Source: Enterococcus silesiacus (GTDB taxonomy: Bacteria; Bacillota; Bacilli; Lactobacillales; Enterococcaceae). From it: DNA of 64,000 nt. Under the pieces are notes generated by a model. It saw only the letters and a program-made list of their open reading frames with translations, was not told the origin of the DNA and ran no database searches. This document shows positions 17,325-25,620 of this stretch, piece by piece. Made by a program: the position numbers and the translations under genes. How positions within the stretch are numbered: the first letter of the stretch is position 1; every line of letters begins with the position of its first letter. The stretch is taken from contig CP013614.1 in NCBI GenBank assembly GCA_001465115.1, forward strand, positions 1,860,001 through 1,924,000. Reading direction: 5' to 3'.

Positions 17325-17798
17325 TTAGTTTATTTCTTCATTTACCATATCTAAAAGAAATTCCCCAAAACTATCATATAAAACTTCATTTTTTTGTGCA
17401 TCTTCATAAAAACCAGGAAAATAAGATGTAATTTTAGGTTCGTTGTTACTATTCAAATCTTTATAGTTCATACAATACATTTCTCCCATTCCACTATTAT
17501 ATATAATAACTAGATGTTTCGGCATTTTTACTAATTTTCGTTCGTTTAAAGTAGCCCAAACAGCGTCTGGAACACCAGAATTTTCAAAGTCTTCTCTAAA
17601 CACTCCGTAAATTTCTATAGAACCAAAAGTTAAAGCTCCAAAACAAGATAAAAAAAGTTTATAGTCTTCAGGAAATTGTAGACCAAGAACCAATTGAGCT
17701 TTTTTTATAATTTCTTCTGATGCTCCTCCAAAATCGTCTACTAAGTCATCATTTTCTACAATTATTTTTTTTGCTTGATTATACTTTTCAGTACTCAT
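17325..17798 (-). CDS. SMI1/KNR4 (SUKH) family immunity protein
   Basis: This 157-residue cytosolic protein carries the SUKH pattern: a helical start, LGLQFPEDYKLFLSCFGALTFGSIEIYG (about residues 37-64, with the diagnostic PxDYKxFL...G...GxIEIYG) and a C-terminal YDSFGEFLLDMV. SUKH proteins neutralise nuclease toxins. It lies 13 bases downstream of a cassette that encodes an LHH nuclease tip, so it is the likely antidote to that tip. Because the toxin cassette lacks its LXG head, the gene may serve as an orphan immunity gene against rivals. Confidence 0.85.
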   Translation of the reverse strand: MSTEKYNQAKKIIVENDDLVDDFGGASEEIIKKAQLVLGLQFPEDYKLFLSCFGALTFGSIEIYGVFREDFENSGVPDAVWATLNERKLVKMPKHLVIIYNSGMGEMYCMNYKDLNSNNEPKITSYFPGFYEDAQKNEVLYDSFGEFLLDMVNEEIN

Positions 17799-17811
17799 TA
17801 CAAAATCTCCT

Positions 17812-18969
17812 TTATTTAAAATCTTTTGCTCTGTTTTTCCAATAGTCGGAACGCCATTTATTAAAAGATTTCCTATCTATTCCAGATGGGACTGAATTAG
17901 GATTGATATGAATTGTTTTTGAGTTGCTCTGATGGAAAGATTGTTCCACCTCCGCAATAGAACTTATATCTCTTTGAGTCATATGATGTAAGTTTATTGG
18001 ATTACCATCTGGACCTAAAGGAGCTAACCCCTGTTCCATTCTTTGAAGATTAGAACGCCCCTTAACATCTACTTTATTAACATCAATTATACCATCTCTT
18101 TGATAAACTTTGGTTCCTTTAAAGTCAATATCCTTTTTCCAATATTCCCTAATTTGTGAATAATTATTAGAAATATCACTCCCATCAGCTTTTTTATAAC
18201 TACTATTCCCCTTACTATTATTCCTATCTAAAGTGTAATTTTTCCCATCACGTAATTCAATCGCTAATTTCGTTAAATAATCAGGTTCTTCTTTGCCTAA
18301 AACCGCATCTCTGCCATAAAGTTCGATCTGATTTTTGATCCATAAATCATACGCTTCATTCACTCGGAAGTCTTCTTGCGTGATACGAGTTGGGTCAATG
18401 ACCCACATCCATCTTTTCGTCCCATTAATATCGACAAGCATATACTTGCGTTTATCCAATTCGCCTTGTAATTTCAAGCCATCCGCTTTTACTTGTTTTT
18501 CCCAATTGTCTCGTTTGGCTTTTGCTCGATTTTCCAGCTCTTTTGCTCGAGCTTGCCAGCGTTCATTGATTGGTTTCGCCCAGCTCATATTTAAACGAGT
18601 CATATCAAATGTTCCTGTTGCTGGGTTCCAAGCTTTACAGTTTGCTACTTGATTCAAACCTGCATTAAATTCTGCTTCACATGATTCATAGTCGGAAAAA
18701 ATAGTCGCTGAATGCGCATTGTATTCATGAAACTTCCTTAATTTTTCTTGGCGTTTTTCAATAGTTTCACACGCATTGATATAACGTCGCTCTAAATCAA
18801 GGCGCATTTTTTTCGCGGTGCTCATCTGTTGCTCAACATCTCGTTTTACTTCTTCAAAACGGGCGATTTGTTCTAAAATTTCATCTTCGATCGTATCAAT
18901 GCCACAAACCATGCTCTGATAATCGCTTAGCAAACGTTTATTGGTACTTTCCAGTATTTCTCCTGTCAT
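17812..18969 (-). pseudogene. 5'-truncated LXG toxin cassette with LHH nuclease tip
   Basis: The 385-codon frame starts at a Met that aligns with residue 68 of the neighbouring full-length LXG toxin, so the first two-thirds of the LXG targeting domain is missing. DNA identity to that gene is high over about 743 bp (18239-18981 against 20033-20775) and stops sharply at both ends. After GKNY the protein switches to a different tip: GTKVYQRDGIIDV, LAPLGPDGNPINLHHMTQ and IDRKSFNKWRSDYWKNRAKDF. These mark the LHH family of HNH/Endonuclease VII-like nuclease toxins. No ribosome site precedes the first ATG. It is probably a silent tip cassette usable by recombination. Confidence 0.8.
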
Positions 18970-18981
18970 TATAGCAGATTG
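18239..18981 (-). repeat. LXG stalk repeat, copy 2
   Basis: This 743-bp block is nearly identical to 20033-20775 at a constant offset of 1794 bp. It encodes the later LXG domain and stalk shared by both toxin cassettes and would permit recombination between them. Confidence 0.8.
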
Positions 18982-19108
18982 CTAGATACGACAATCTCCA
19001 TATAAAAACACGACATTAGTGATTAGTTTCTCACCAATGCCGATACAATAGTCTCATTTTAACTGATTGTACATCAAATAAACAGTAGAGTATCTTTTTA
19101 TTTTTTGA

Positions 19109-19465
19109 TTATTCGTATTCAATATAGATTTTACTCAAACGATTATTTTCCAAAAATGAAATAATTATTTTAACTACTTCCTCTAAATCACCTTTCATTG
19201 AAGTTTGATCAATTTTATTAATATCAAAACATTTTAATTGACTAACTGCAAGAGAGTTATCTTCTATTAACCATGGGGAATCATCATACCATCCCTCATG
19301 GTTAAAGTACTCTTTCACAATCCCCTCTTTTTCTACATTACAATCTAATAAGTTATCTAAAATAATCTCAAAATAGCCATTCCAAATTACAAGTTTATTA
19401 TCATTAGCAACAAAGGAAAGCTCTGCTTCGCCTTCAAAACCTTCATAAAACCTATTATCAATCAT
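19109..19465 (-). CDS. Probable immunity protein of the full-length LXG toxin
   Basis: This 118-residue acidic protein begins MIDNRFYEGFEGEAELSFV and lies five bases after the toxin stop, the usual site of the antidote gene. It contains WNGYFEIILDNLL and a central DDSPWLIEDN, with no signal peptide or membrane segment, so it should act in the cytosol. I do not recognise the family. The role is inferred from position. Confidence 0.7.
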   Translation of the reverse strand: MIDNRFYEGFEGEAELSFVANDNKLVIWNGYFEIILDNLLDCNVEKEGIVKEYFNHEGWYDDSPWLIEDNSLAVSQLKCFDINKIDQTSMKGDLEEVVKIIISFLENNRLSKIYIEYE

Positions 19466-19470
19466 TTAAT

Positions 19471-20964
19471 TCATTCCTTCCAATGACCCTTATCTAAAAT
19501 TTTTATTTGTTCTGGAGTAGCATTTCCTGCCTTTCTGGCATTTATAGCATCATACCATTTATATCCTTCCACCCACTCATTATCACCAATTTTAAAGAAA
19601 GTTTGTGGCTTGTTTCCTCCATTTCCAGGTACTGTTCTTTGAACTACCCATGTATTACCCTGTTCTACAGGTGCTCCTGGAGTTCTTGTATGCCACCTCA
19701 CTTCATACTTAAATTGACCATCATTCCACTTGTAAGTAATTTGTTCATAACCAGCATTCATTGTCTTGGCATTTATTTTTGCGCTGTCAGGAATACCTAT
19801 AGGTGCTGTCTGCTTATATTGATTGGCTAACTTTAACTGCTCTGTCTCAGTTAAAGTAGAAAGTTTTGGAACATTAGCCCCACTGGCTTTCTTACTCTTA
19901 GGCGTAACTTGTCCTGCAGTCAACGGATGCTTCGCATAATAGCCGGCAATTCCCATTGCTGCAATTATACCTGCAATACTTGCCCAACGTTGCGTTTTTT
20001 CAAGGGCAGTTAATGGTTTACCTGTATCATAATTTTTTCCATCACGTAATTCAATCGCTAATTTCGTTAAATAATCAGGTTCTTCTTTGCCTAAAACCGC
20101 ATCTCTGCCATAAAGTTCTATCTGCTTTTTTATCCATAAATCATAGGATTCGTTTACTTTAAAGTCTTCTTGGGTAACACAAGTTGGGTCAATGACCCAC
20201 ATCCATCTTTTCGTCCCATTAATATCGACAAGCATATACTTGCGTTTATCCAATTCGCCTTGTAATTTCAAGCCATCTGCTTTTACTTGTTTTTCCCAAT
20301 TGTCTCGTTTGGCTTTTGCTCGATTTTCCAGCTCTTTTGCTCGAGCTTGCCAGCGTTCATTGATTGGTTTCGCCCAACTCATATTTAAACGAGTCATATC
20401 AAACGTTCCTGTCGCTGGATTCCATGCCTTACAATTGGCAACTTGATTCAAGCCTGCACTAAATTCCGCTTCACATGCTTCATAGTCGGAAAAAATAGTT
20501 ATGGAATGTGCATTGTATTCATGAAACTTCCTCAATTTTTCTTGACGCTTCTCAATAGTCTCACACGCATTGATATAACGCCGCTCTAAATCAGGGCGCA
20601 TTGTTTTGGCGGTACTCATCTGTTGCTCAACATCTCGTTTCACTTCTTCAAAACGAGCAATTTGTTCTAAAATTTCATCTTCGATCGTATCAATGCCACA
20701 AACCATGCTCTGATAATCGCTTAGCAAGTGTTTATTGGCACTTTCTAGCGCTTCTCCTGTCATTATAGCAGATTGACACAACGGTGTGTATGCCACCATA
20801 AAATAGCTTTTAGCTGAATCATAGGCCTTACTGGATAAAGGCGCTGATAAAAATGACTGAATACTCGTTTGCAGTGAAGCAATGGCTTGACTTGCTTGAT
20901 TGTTCATTCGAGAAGCTTGATTAGCTTGTGCTTGAACTTCACCGATATAAAAATTAAGTCCCAT
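19471..20964 (-). CDS. LXG-domain polymorphic toxin, type VII secretion substrate
   Basis: The 497-residue protein starts at ATG 20964 (MGLNFYIGEVQAQANQASRM) behind GGAGGG, overlapping the helper gene by 11 bases. The N-terminal LXG domain and helical stalk (1 to about 310) direct export by the type VII (Esx) system. A hydrophobic glycine-rich linker IAGIIAAMGIAGYYAKHPL (about 335-355) precedes the toxic tip. The tip (about 400-497) has ITYKWNDGQFKYEVRWHTRTP, NTWVVQRTVPGNGG and a C-terminal KILDKGHWKE. This tip is common on LXG and other polymorphic toxins and may be an RNase, but I cannot name its activity. Esx core genes are not in the window. Confidence 0.88.
   Translation of the reverse strand: MGLNFYIGEVQAQANQASRMNNQASQAIASLQTSIQSFLSAPLSSKAYDSAKSYFMVAYTPLCQSAIMTGEALESANKHLLSDYQSMVCGIDTIEDEILEQIARFEEVKRDVEQQMSTAKTMRPDLERRYINACETIEKRQEKLRKFHEYNAHSITIFSDYEACEAEFSAGLNQVANCKAWNPATGTFDMTRLNMSWAKPINERWQARAKELENRAKAKRDNWEKQVKADGLKLQGELDKRKYMLVDINGTKRWMWVIDPTCVTQEDFKVNESYDLWIKKQIELYGRDAVLGKEEPDYLTKLAIELRDGKNYDTGKPLTALEKTQRWASIAGIIAAMGIAGYYAKHPLTAGQVTPKSKKASGANVPKLSTLTETEQLKLANQYKQTAPIGIPDSAKINAKTMNAGYEQITYKWNDGQFKYEVRWHTRTPGAPVEQGNTWVVQRTVPGNGGNKPQTFFKIGDNEWVEGYKWYDAINARKAGNATPEQIKILDKGHWKE
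20033..20775 (-). repeat. LXG stalk repeat, copy 1
   Basis: This is the counterpart of 18239-18981, inside the full-length LXG toxin gene. Both end at the same 'agcagattg' junction on the plus strand and at the GKNY codons on the other side. Confidence 0.8.
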
Positions 20965-21328
20965 TTGACTCTCCCTCCTTTTGCTTCCAAAAAGAAGTTT
21001 GTTCTGCACTTACTGATTCTTCTTGATCTAACAACAATCGATATTCTTTTTCTAGCTCAACTTGTTGCTCTTCAAGTTCTCGTTGCACTTTTTTAGCTAG
21101 ATAAAGACTTTCGTCTCCTCGGTCTTGGTAAAAAGCACGTTCCTCTGCCTCACAACTATTCAAAACAAATTCATACGCTTGTTGCTCTTTTTGCTGTAAG
21201 TAGAAAAAAGCTTCTTGTTGCTCTTCTACTTTGCGTTTTTCTTTCTTGATACTTAGCTGATCTTCTTGCAACTGTTCAATACGCATGCGGAATTGATAAT
21301 TTTTTTGGTCATATTCAACTTCGTTCAT
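20954..21328 (-). CDS. DUF3958-like coiled-coil helper of the LXG toxin
   Basis: This 124-residue, highly charged all-helical protein (RIEQLQEDQLSIKKEKRKVEEQQEAFFYL) has no signal or membrane segment. Genes of this type sit between a WXG-like gene and an LXG gene, and their products act as LXG-associated (Lap) partners that bind the LXG domain for export. Here it is directly upstream of the toxin and overlaps it. The family call rests on composition and context. Confidence 0.75.
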   Translation of the reverse strand: MNEVEYDQKNYQFRMRIEQLQEDQLSIKKEKRKVEEQQEAFFYLQQKEQQAYEFVLNSCEAEERAFYQDRGDESLYLAKKVQRELEEQQVELEKEYRLLLDQEESVSAEQTSFWKQKEGESNGT

Positions 21329-21455
21329 CGAAAACCTCCTAATATGAAAGTGAAACGAGCTCGTTCAACTCCGACTGGAAAATAGGAAAAATCGCTTGTG
21401 GTGCTTTTTACCACAAACTATTTTTATCTTTTTCCCGAGGAATTAGCTCGTATAG

Positions 21456-21737
21456 CTAGATCAAATTATTTAAATTTGTTAGTTGAGTGATGTTCTGATC
21501 AACTTTTTCAAATTCTTTCGCAACAGAATGAATATTATTTCCAGCTGAAACGACGCTAGAAGATAGAAGTTTTAATCCCTGTTCATATTTATTCATTGCT
21601 TGTTTTGCATTTGCGTTGCCCAAGACGTTGGTTCCTGATGAAACGGTTGATGCACTGATACTATTTAATGCACTAGCTGATTGACTGAAAGAAGCTGAAA
21701 TTCCTGCTGCAATGCTTGTGTTACTTGAAATTGCCAT
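21456..21737 (-). CDS. Small WXG100-like type VII secretion partner (TIGR04197-type)
   Basis: This 93-residue Ser/Ala/Asn-rich helical protein begins MAISSNTSIAAGISASFSQS and includes NAKQAMNKYEQGLKLLSSSV and IHSVAKEFEKVDQNI. It fits the small SA-rich type VII effector family encoded upstream of LXG toxins, which pairs with the LXG domain. It is the first gene of the toxin operon. A 127-base gap with a possible hairpin separates it from the DUF3958-like gene, perhaps lowering downstream expression. Confidence 0.8.
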   Translation of the reverse strand: MAISSNTSIAAGISASFSQSASALNSISASTVSSGTNVLGNANAKQAMNKYEQGLKLLSSSVVSAGNNIHSVAKEFEKVDQNITQLTNLNNLI

Positions 21738-21996
21738 ATATAAACACCCTTCATCTTTGTGATTATATTACAATTATAGCGAACATAAATTTAAAAATAA
21801 ATAACTTTTTAGGTAATTAAAAAAACTTTTTAAACATCTTGGATTTCTTTTAGGATTCATTATATAACAAATAATACGAAATGAGGTTTCAAAGTGAGTT
21901 ATAGTTGGAGGGGTTAGAAAAAAATTTGTTATTTTTCCTTATATATAAGAGAGAGGGTTTTGGGTGTTATTTAATCGTGAAATGTAAGATTTTTTA

Positions 21997-22025
21997 TTGC
22001 GAACAGCTGTTTTTTTCGGTATACT
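21997..22025 (+). promoter_or_regulatory. Strong sigma-A promoter with no clear gene
   Basis: TTGCGA and TATACT are separated by exactly 17 bases, and the spacer has a T-rich run. Transcription would start near 22032 and cross the first RNA-like element. Confidence 0.65.
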
Positions 22026-22131
22026 AATAGCCATAGGATAGAAATAATTAACAAGGGAAATAGTAATCATTCACTTAGCACGAAATGAGTGAATTAGATG
22101 TAGTTTCTCTTAACGATAAAACTAAATAATT

Positions 22132-22206
22132 GGCACTTCCTGATCTGGCTACCAACCAAACTAGTGAAGTTTTGATTAAACAGAACGACCTGCTTAAGCA
22201 AATCGC
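22132..22206 (-). ncRNA. Candidate structured RNA element, copy A
   Basis: This 75-nt element shares an ordered set of blocks with 22397-22470: GGCACTTC, CTGG, TGAAG, ACAGAACGACCT and GCC on the plus strand. On the minus strand it forms an imperfect hairpin near its end. An overlapping 42-codon frame on the minus strand is not conserved in copy B. Strand and function are inferred. Confidence 0.35.
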
Positions 22207-22322
22207 CAATAGTGTATGTCATTTTCTTATTTTTACATTCTTTTGTATGCTAGAAGACTACCAACCTTCTCCTTTCAAGTACAGACGAGTAAAAATAGAC
22301 GTTCTTTGACTTGCCTATTGTC

Positions 22323-22354
22323 AACGATTGCAGGGAGTCTGTGATCGTTTTTTT
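22323..22354 (+). terminator. Rightward terminator A
   Basis: AACGATTGCAG and CTGTGATCGTT pair, followed by seven Ts. No protein gene precedes it, so it should end a short RNA. Confidence 0.7.
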
Positions 22355-22396
22355 GTTGCTATCCTATAAAATTTGAGAAAAAGAATAAAAAAAATA

Positions 22397-22470
22397 GGCA
22401 CTTCATCTACTGGTACCACCCAGTAAATGAAGCCCCGAATAGACAGAACGACCTATCTATCCAAGTTGCC
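22397..22470 (-). ncRNA. Candidate structured RNA element, copy B
   Basis: On the minus strand the element reads as a possible small RNA. A stem-loop with ATAGA/TCTAT arms presents AGGTCGTTCTG, then GGCTTCATTTACTGG pairs with CCAGTAGATGAAGTGCC and eight Ts follow, an intrinsic terminator. A TACAAT -10-like box lies about 35 bases upstream. It resembles copy A, 265 bases away. A type I toxin-antitoxin RNA is one possibility, but no toxin peptide is evident. Confidence 0.4.
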
Positions 22471-22592
22471 TGATTACTAGTACCGTAGCACTAGCTTCTT
22501 TATTGTACCTAATTTTTGTAAGAATTTCTAGACAGTTTTTGAAATTTCTTCAAATTGGGCTAAGAAACGCGCTATAGTCTTTTAGTCATCCC

Positions 22593-22624
22593 AACGATAG
22601 AGACGGCAATCTCTATCGTTTTTT
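22593..22624 (+). terminator. Rightward terminator B
   Basis: AACGATAGAGA and TCTCTATCGTT form an 11-bp stem followed by a T run. A TTCAAA-18-TATAGT promoter-like pair lies just upstream, so the transcript could be only 50-60 nt long. Confidence 0.7.
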
Positions 22625-22680
22625 CTTTTTCTCAATTGTTGATTGTTGCTTAAATAAACAATAAAAAGGAGAACTTACTT

Positions 22681-22953
22681 ATGAAAAATTCTGCACTTTG
22701 TATTAAAGCTGTTCCTTATCAGGATATTATTGATCTTAGAGATACGCTTGAACGATTGCAATCATGGCAAGAACCGTTGGCGGTTTTGGAGAAGTATTTT
22801 ACGAATCCAAATACGCCGATTAATAAGAAACAGGTTGTGAAAGATTATTATGCTTGTTCAAAACTTTTCCAAACTTTTAATACAGAGTTTAAAAAGCTCA
22901 ACTTAACTGCTGAAAAACAAGCATCAAAAATTCAAGAAGTAAATGTAAAATAA
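22681..22953 (+). CDS. Small hypothetical protein, 90 residues
   Basis: The protein starts at ATG 22681 with AAAGGAG upstream. It is basic, helical and cytosolic (LRDTLERLQSWQEPLAVLEKYF, then KKQVVKDYYACSKLFQTFNTEF). No motif or family is recognised. It is the only plus-strand gene in this accessory block and ends at its own hairpin terminator. Confidence 0.65.
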   Translation: MKNSALCIKAVPYQDIIDLRDTLERLQSWQEPLAVLEKYFTNPNTPINKKQVVKDYYACSKLFQTFNTEFKKLNLTAEKQASKIQEVNVK

Positions 22954-22970
22954 TTACTTATGCAATAACA

Positions 22971-22991
22971 GGGGCTCTATAAATCAGCCCC
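22971..22991. terminator. Hairpin between convergent genes
   Basis: GGGGCT and AGCCCC flank a short loop between the convergent 90-residue gene and the AbrB-like gene. No long T run is present. Confidence 0.5.
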
Positions 22992-23003
22992 TAAATTATA
23001 TAA

Positions 23004-23264
23004 TTACTTATTCTCTGCCATTTTTTTAAAAACTTGATCATGCTTATCCATAAAAAAATCTATATCAGATGAAAATGTTCCTAATAGATTTTCCGATTTA
23101 ATCACTAAAGATTTTTCTAATGAGACTTGTCCATCACGAATAATAAAATCTAGTTTATCACTTTCATTTAAGGATAATGCTTGAATTACTTCATTAGGTA
23201 AAGATATAACATATGTACTACCATGCTTTCTTATTCGCTCAGATTTTCTTATTCTTTTAGTCAT
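23004..23264 (-). CDS. AbrB/MazE-like SpoVT-fold antitoxin or DNA-binding protein
   Basis: The 86-residue protein from ATG 23264 (GGAGG eight bases upstream) reads MTKRIRKSERIRKHG, then STYVISLPNEVIQALSLNESDKLDF, the swapped-hairpin AbrB pattern, and VSLEKSLVIKS. The C-terminus is helical (IDFFMDKHDQVFKKMAE), as in antitoxins whose tail binds a toxin. No MazF or PIN gene is adjacent; the upstream neighbour is a GNAT. It may be an orphan antitoxin or a small regulator. Confidence 0.7.
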   Translation of the reverse strand: MTKRIRKSERIRKHGSTYVISLPNEVIQALSLNESDKLDFIIRDGQVSLEKSLVIKSENLLGTFSSDIDFFMDKHDQVFKKMAENK

Positions 23265-23296
23265 TTTTAGTTCCTCCATGATTTTATTTATTAAAA

Positions 23297-23716
23297 TCAC
23301 CTTTTTTCAACTTTCCCAATCAAGTTTTTTACCATCATTATTTCATAAGGCTCATTTATCGGGAAAAATCCACCCACTGTTTTAAACCCTAATTGAAGAT
23401 ATAAATGCTGCGAGTACTCTTCACTGGAAGTTGATAGCATAAGTTCTTTAAACCCTTGAACGAACATTTCACGTTCAAAAAAATGCATTACATCTGTCCC
23501 ATATTGTTTACCTCTAAAAGGTTCCAAGATAAACAACATATCCACAAATGGAATAGACTCCCAAAAGAAACTAAATCTAAGCCAACCAATCATTTCGTTT
23601 TCTTCAATAATCAGAATTCTATTTTCCTCAATGGCTAATCGAAGTCTTTCCTGAGGTATGTGAGCATCATGCATCTTTAAAAAATCTAGATCCATTAATG
23701 TTGCATAACGTATCAT
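23297..23716 (-). CDS. GNAT-family N-acetyltransferase
   Basis: The 139-residue protein begins MIRYATLMDLDFLKMHDAHI at ATG 23716, which aligns with the usual GNAT first strand; a frame extension to 23761 is possible. It shows GWLRFSFFW, the acetyl-CoA loop LEPFRGKQYGTDVMHFFE and LYLQLGFKTVGGF. The substrate is unknown. It lies 32 bases upstream of the AbrB-like gene in the same direction, so the two may form an operon. Confidence 0.8.
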   Translation of the reverse strand: MIRYATLMDLDFLKMHDAHIPQERLRLAIEENRILIIEENEMIGWLRFSFFWESIPFVDMLFILEPFRGKQYGTDVMHFFEREMFVQGFKELMLSTSSEEYSQHLYLQLGFKTVGGFFPINEPYEIMMVKNLIGKVEKR

Positions 23717-23804
23717 CCTTGATAACCTTCTTTCATATGCCTTTATAGATTGATTATACAATAAAAAGTATGTTTCATTTCTTAATTATTCACACCTACA
23801 AAAA

Positions 23805-23839
23805 GATGAGCTAAAACTATTCAATAGTTTTAACTCATC
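23805..23839. terminator. Bidirectional terminator-like hairpin
   Basis: GATGAGCTAAAACTATT and AATAGTTTTAACTCATC make a 17-bp stem with one mismatch, located just after the DUF1002 gene. Confidence 0.7.
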
Positions 23840-23853
23840 AATCTTTGCTTATT

Positions 23854-24822
23854 TTATTTCCCAGTAACCGAATCCCAAAGTCCACTAAAGAAGCCTTTAA
23901 TATTCTCCCAAAGTCCTTTAGATTTCTCTTGAATTTGTTCTTTCGTTTTAGACAAATCGAGTTGATTTACAAAATCTTCAAAAATATTTTTATCTTTCAT
24001 ATCACTCATCAATGTCGTCAATTCTTTCACCTGATCTGATGACATCACATCTTTGATCCCTTGACTTTGCAAGGCATTTTCAACTGTTTTTTGAATATCT
24101 GCTTGGGTCAAGTTTTTGCCATCAGCAGTTTTGGCAGCCAATTCTTTTTTCGCTTGTTCTTGTGCTGCATTCAAGGCTTCATCGGAATAGCCATCTTTGT
24201 CTTTATTTTCTTCTGTGATCTTAGATAGTACATCCATTTCGTCCTGTGCAACGCCTACACGGTCTCGATTGATTATCCCACCAGATTCTTCGACGATTTT
24301 ATAAACACCTGCTAAAGCACCTGAACCATCGATTGGCACAGCGGATGCAACGGTTAATTTAGCATCTGTTATCCCAGCAGTTAATGCTGCATTTTGATAC
24401 TGAGCTTCTGTAATTTTGGTAATATTTTTAGGTGTAGCGATATCTACAGAGATTCCAGCCCCTTTTTTCTGAGTTTCCATCCGAACAGAGCTATACACCG
24501 CCCATTCTGGTGTAAAACCACCATCAGGGATAAAACTCATAAGGTCTTTTCCTGTCGTTGTATATTGTGGTGTTTCACCTTTAATACCTAATTCTTTTAA
24601 CGTAAAGTCCTTTTGCTCTTGGGTCAGTGCGTTACCTAAGGCAACTGCGTTGATTTGTAGAGTCTGCTCAGAACTTTGCGTAGTCTCTGTATTACTAGTA
24701 CTTACTGAAGTACTTTCTGCTGCGCTACCTTGTGTTGCCAATGCTGTTTTTCCAGTGTATAAACCTGTAGAGATCAACAATACTGTCATCGCTACAGTGA
24801 GTTTTTTTTGTTTGTTTTTCAT
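23854..24822 (-). CDS. Secreted DUF1002-family protein
   Basis: This 322-residue protein has a signal peptide (KKLTVAMTVLLISTGLYTGKTALA) and a Ser/Thr-rich spacer. The DUF1002 domain follows (LGNALTQEQKDFTLKELGI, DLMSFIPDGGFTPEWAVYSS, GISVDIATPKNITKITEAQY), similar to B. subtilis YpuA. A helical C-terminus ends in GFFSGLWDSVTGK. It is exported, with no lipobox or wall anchor seen. The role of the family is not established. Confidence 0.85.
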   Translation of the reverse strand: MKNKQKKLTVAMTVLLISTGLYTGKTALATQGSAAESTSVSTSNTETTQSSEQTLQINAVALGNALTQEQKDFTLKELGIKGETPQYTTTGKDLMSFIPDGGFTPEWAVYSSVRMETQKKGAGISVDIATPKNITKITEAQYQNAALTAGITDAKLTVASAVPIDGSGALAGVYKIVEESGGIINRDRVGVAQDEMDVLSKITEENKDKDGYSDEALNAAQEQAKKELAAKTADGKNLTQADIQKTVENALQSQGIKDVMSSDQVKELTTLMSDMKDKNIFEDFVNQLDLSKTKEQIQEKSKGLWENIKGFFSGLWDSVTGK

Positions 24823-25283
24823 AGAAGCCTCCTAAAAGATTTACTAGTTCCTTACTATACAACAATAGTTTTAGTTATTTCTTAAGATACATCAGGTTTA
24901 AGAAATTTTTATTGATTTTCTTTTAACACTCTCATTCTACCATCTTCATAAGGTTTACAGCTTATAAAAGCATCCTAAATGACAATTTCTAATCAACGAG
25001 TGAAAAATCGTAAAATACCTAAAACAAACACTGAACTAATGAATGGAATTACTTTGTAAATTTGGCAATCAAGAATTCTGAACCACACCAATAATCGCAA
25101 TGATTAAAGTTTTTGCTTGTATTCTAGTAGACAACGTTACTGAAATGATAGCAGTCATTACAATTCAATTTATACAAAAAAGCCACATCTAAACAGAAGT
25201 TGGCTTTTTTCTAATAAGGTTCTTTTCTATTCCATAAAACTGAAGAAAACAAAAATGACCTCATTACTACGCTAATGCTCTTT
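24823..25283. other. Gene-free stretch with possible membrane-protein relic
   Basis: No intact gene is seen. Minus-strand frames between about 25170 and 25000 encode hydrophobic pieces (MTAIISVTLSTRIQAKT, then VIPFISSVFVLGILRFFTR in another frame) that could be a decayed small membrane protein. A strong hairpin lies at 25176-25210. Confidence 0.35.
25176..25210. terminator. Bidirectional terminator
   Basis: AAAAAAGCCA and TGGCTTTTTT flank a 15-base loop, giving runs of A and T suitable for termination in both directions. Confidence 0.7.
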
Positions 25284-25448
25284 TTATAAAATCAGTTTTA
25301 CTACAATCGATAAAGAATATACTAAAACTAAAACGATGAAAATTATTCTATCTTTTACGGTCAACTTCTTCTTGAGATCCAAATAAACAAAAAGAGCTGA
25401 CACAAAAAGCATAACTATTGAAAATAATGTAGACAATAAATTTAGCAT
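25284..25448 (-). CDS. Small two-helix membrane protein
   Basis: From ATG 25448 (GGAG seven bases upstream) the frame encodes 54 residues with two transmembrane helices, LLSTLFSIVMLFVSALFVYL and RIIFIVLVLVYSLSIVVKLIL, joined by a basic loop DLKKKLTVKD. An upstream in-frame start would add ten residues. No family is recognised. Confidence 0.6.
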   Translation of the reverse strand: MLNLLSTLFSIVMLFVSALFVYLDLKKKLTVKDRIIFIVLVLVYSLSIVVKLIL

Positions 25449-25620
25449 AACTATTCTCCATCTTTCTAGCTTTGCCAAGACTTAACCTTATACACTACCG
25501 CCTAAGCCATGTTTAAAATAACTACTTGATCTCTATTTTTATCGCAACTAAATTTAATTTATTTTACCATTAGAACGAAATACATTCAACATACTTATCT
25601 ATTATTTTTTTGGACAAAAA

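Larger units (their letters stand above)
21738..22680. other. Gene-free region with RNA-like elements
   Basis: No convincing protein gene is seen in about 940 bases. The stretch holds a strong rightward promoter, two related 75-nt elements and two rightward terminators, all listed separately. A 14-codon frame (MSELDVVSL...) follows the promoter within a TTCACT/AGTGAA hairpin and may be a remnant. The left part probably carries the promoter of the toxin operon. Confidence 0.6.

Noticed and set aside
19956..20446. Plus-strand frames inside the LXG toxin gene
   Set aside because: They lie antisense to a well-supported coding region, and the same frames recur antisense in the second cassette because the DNA is duplicated.
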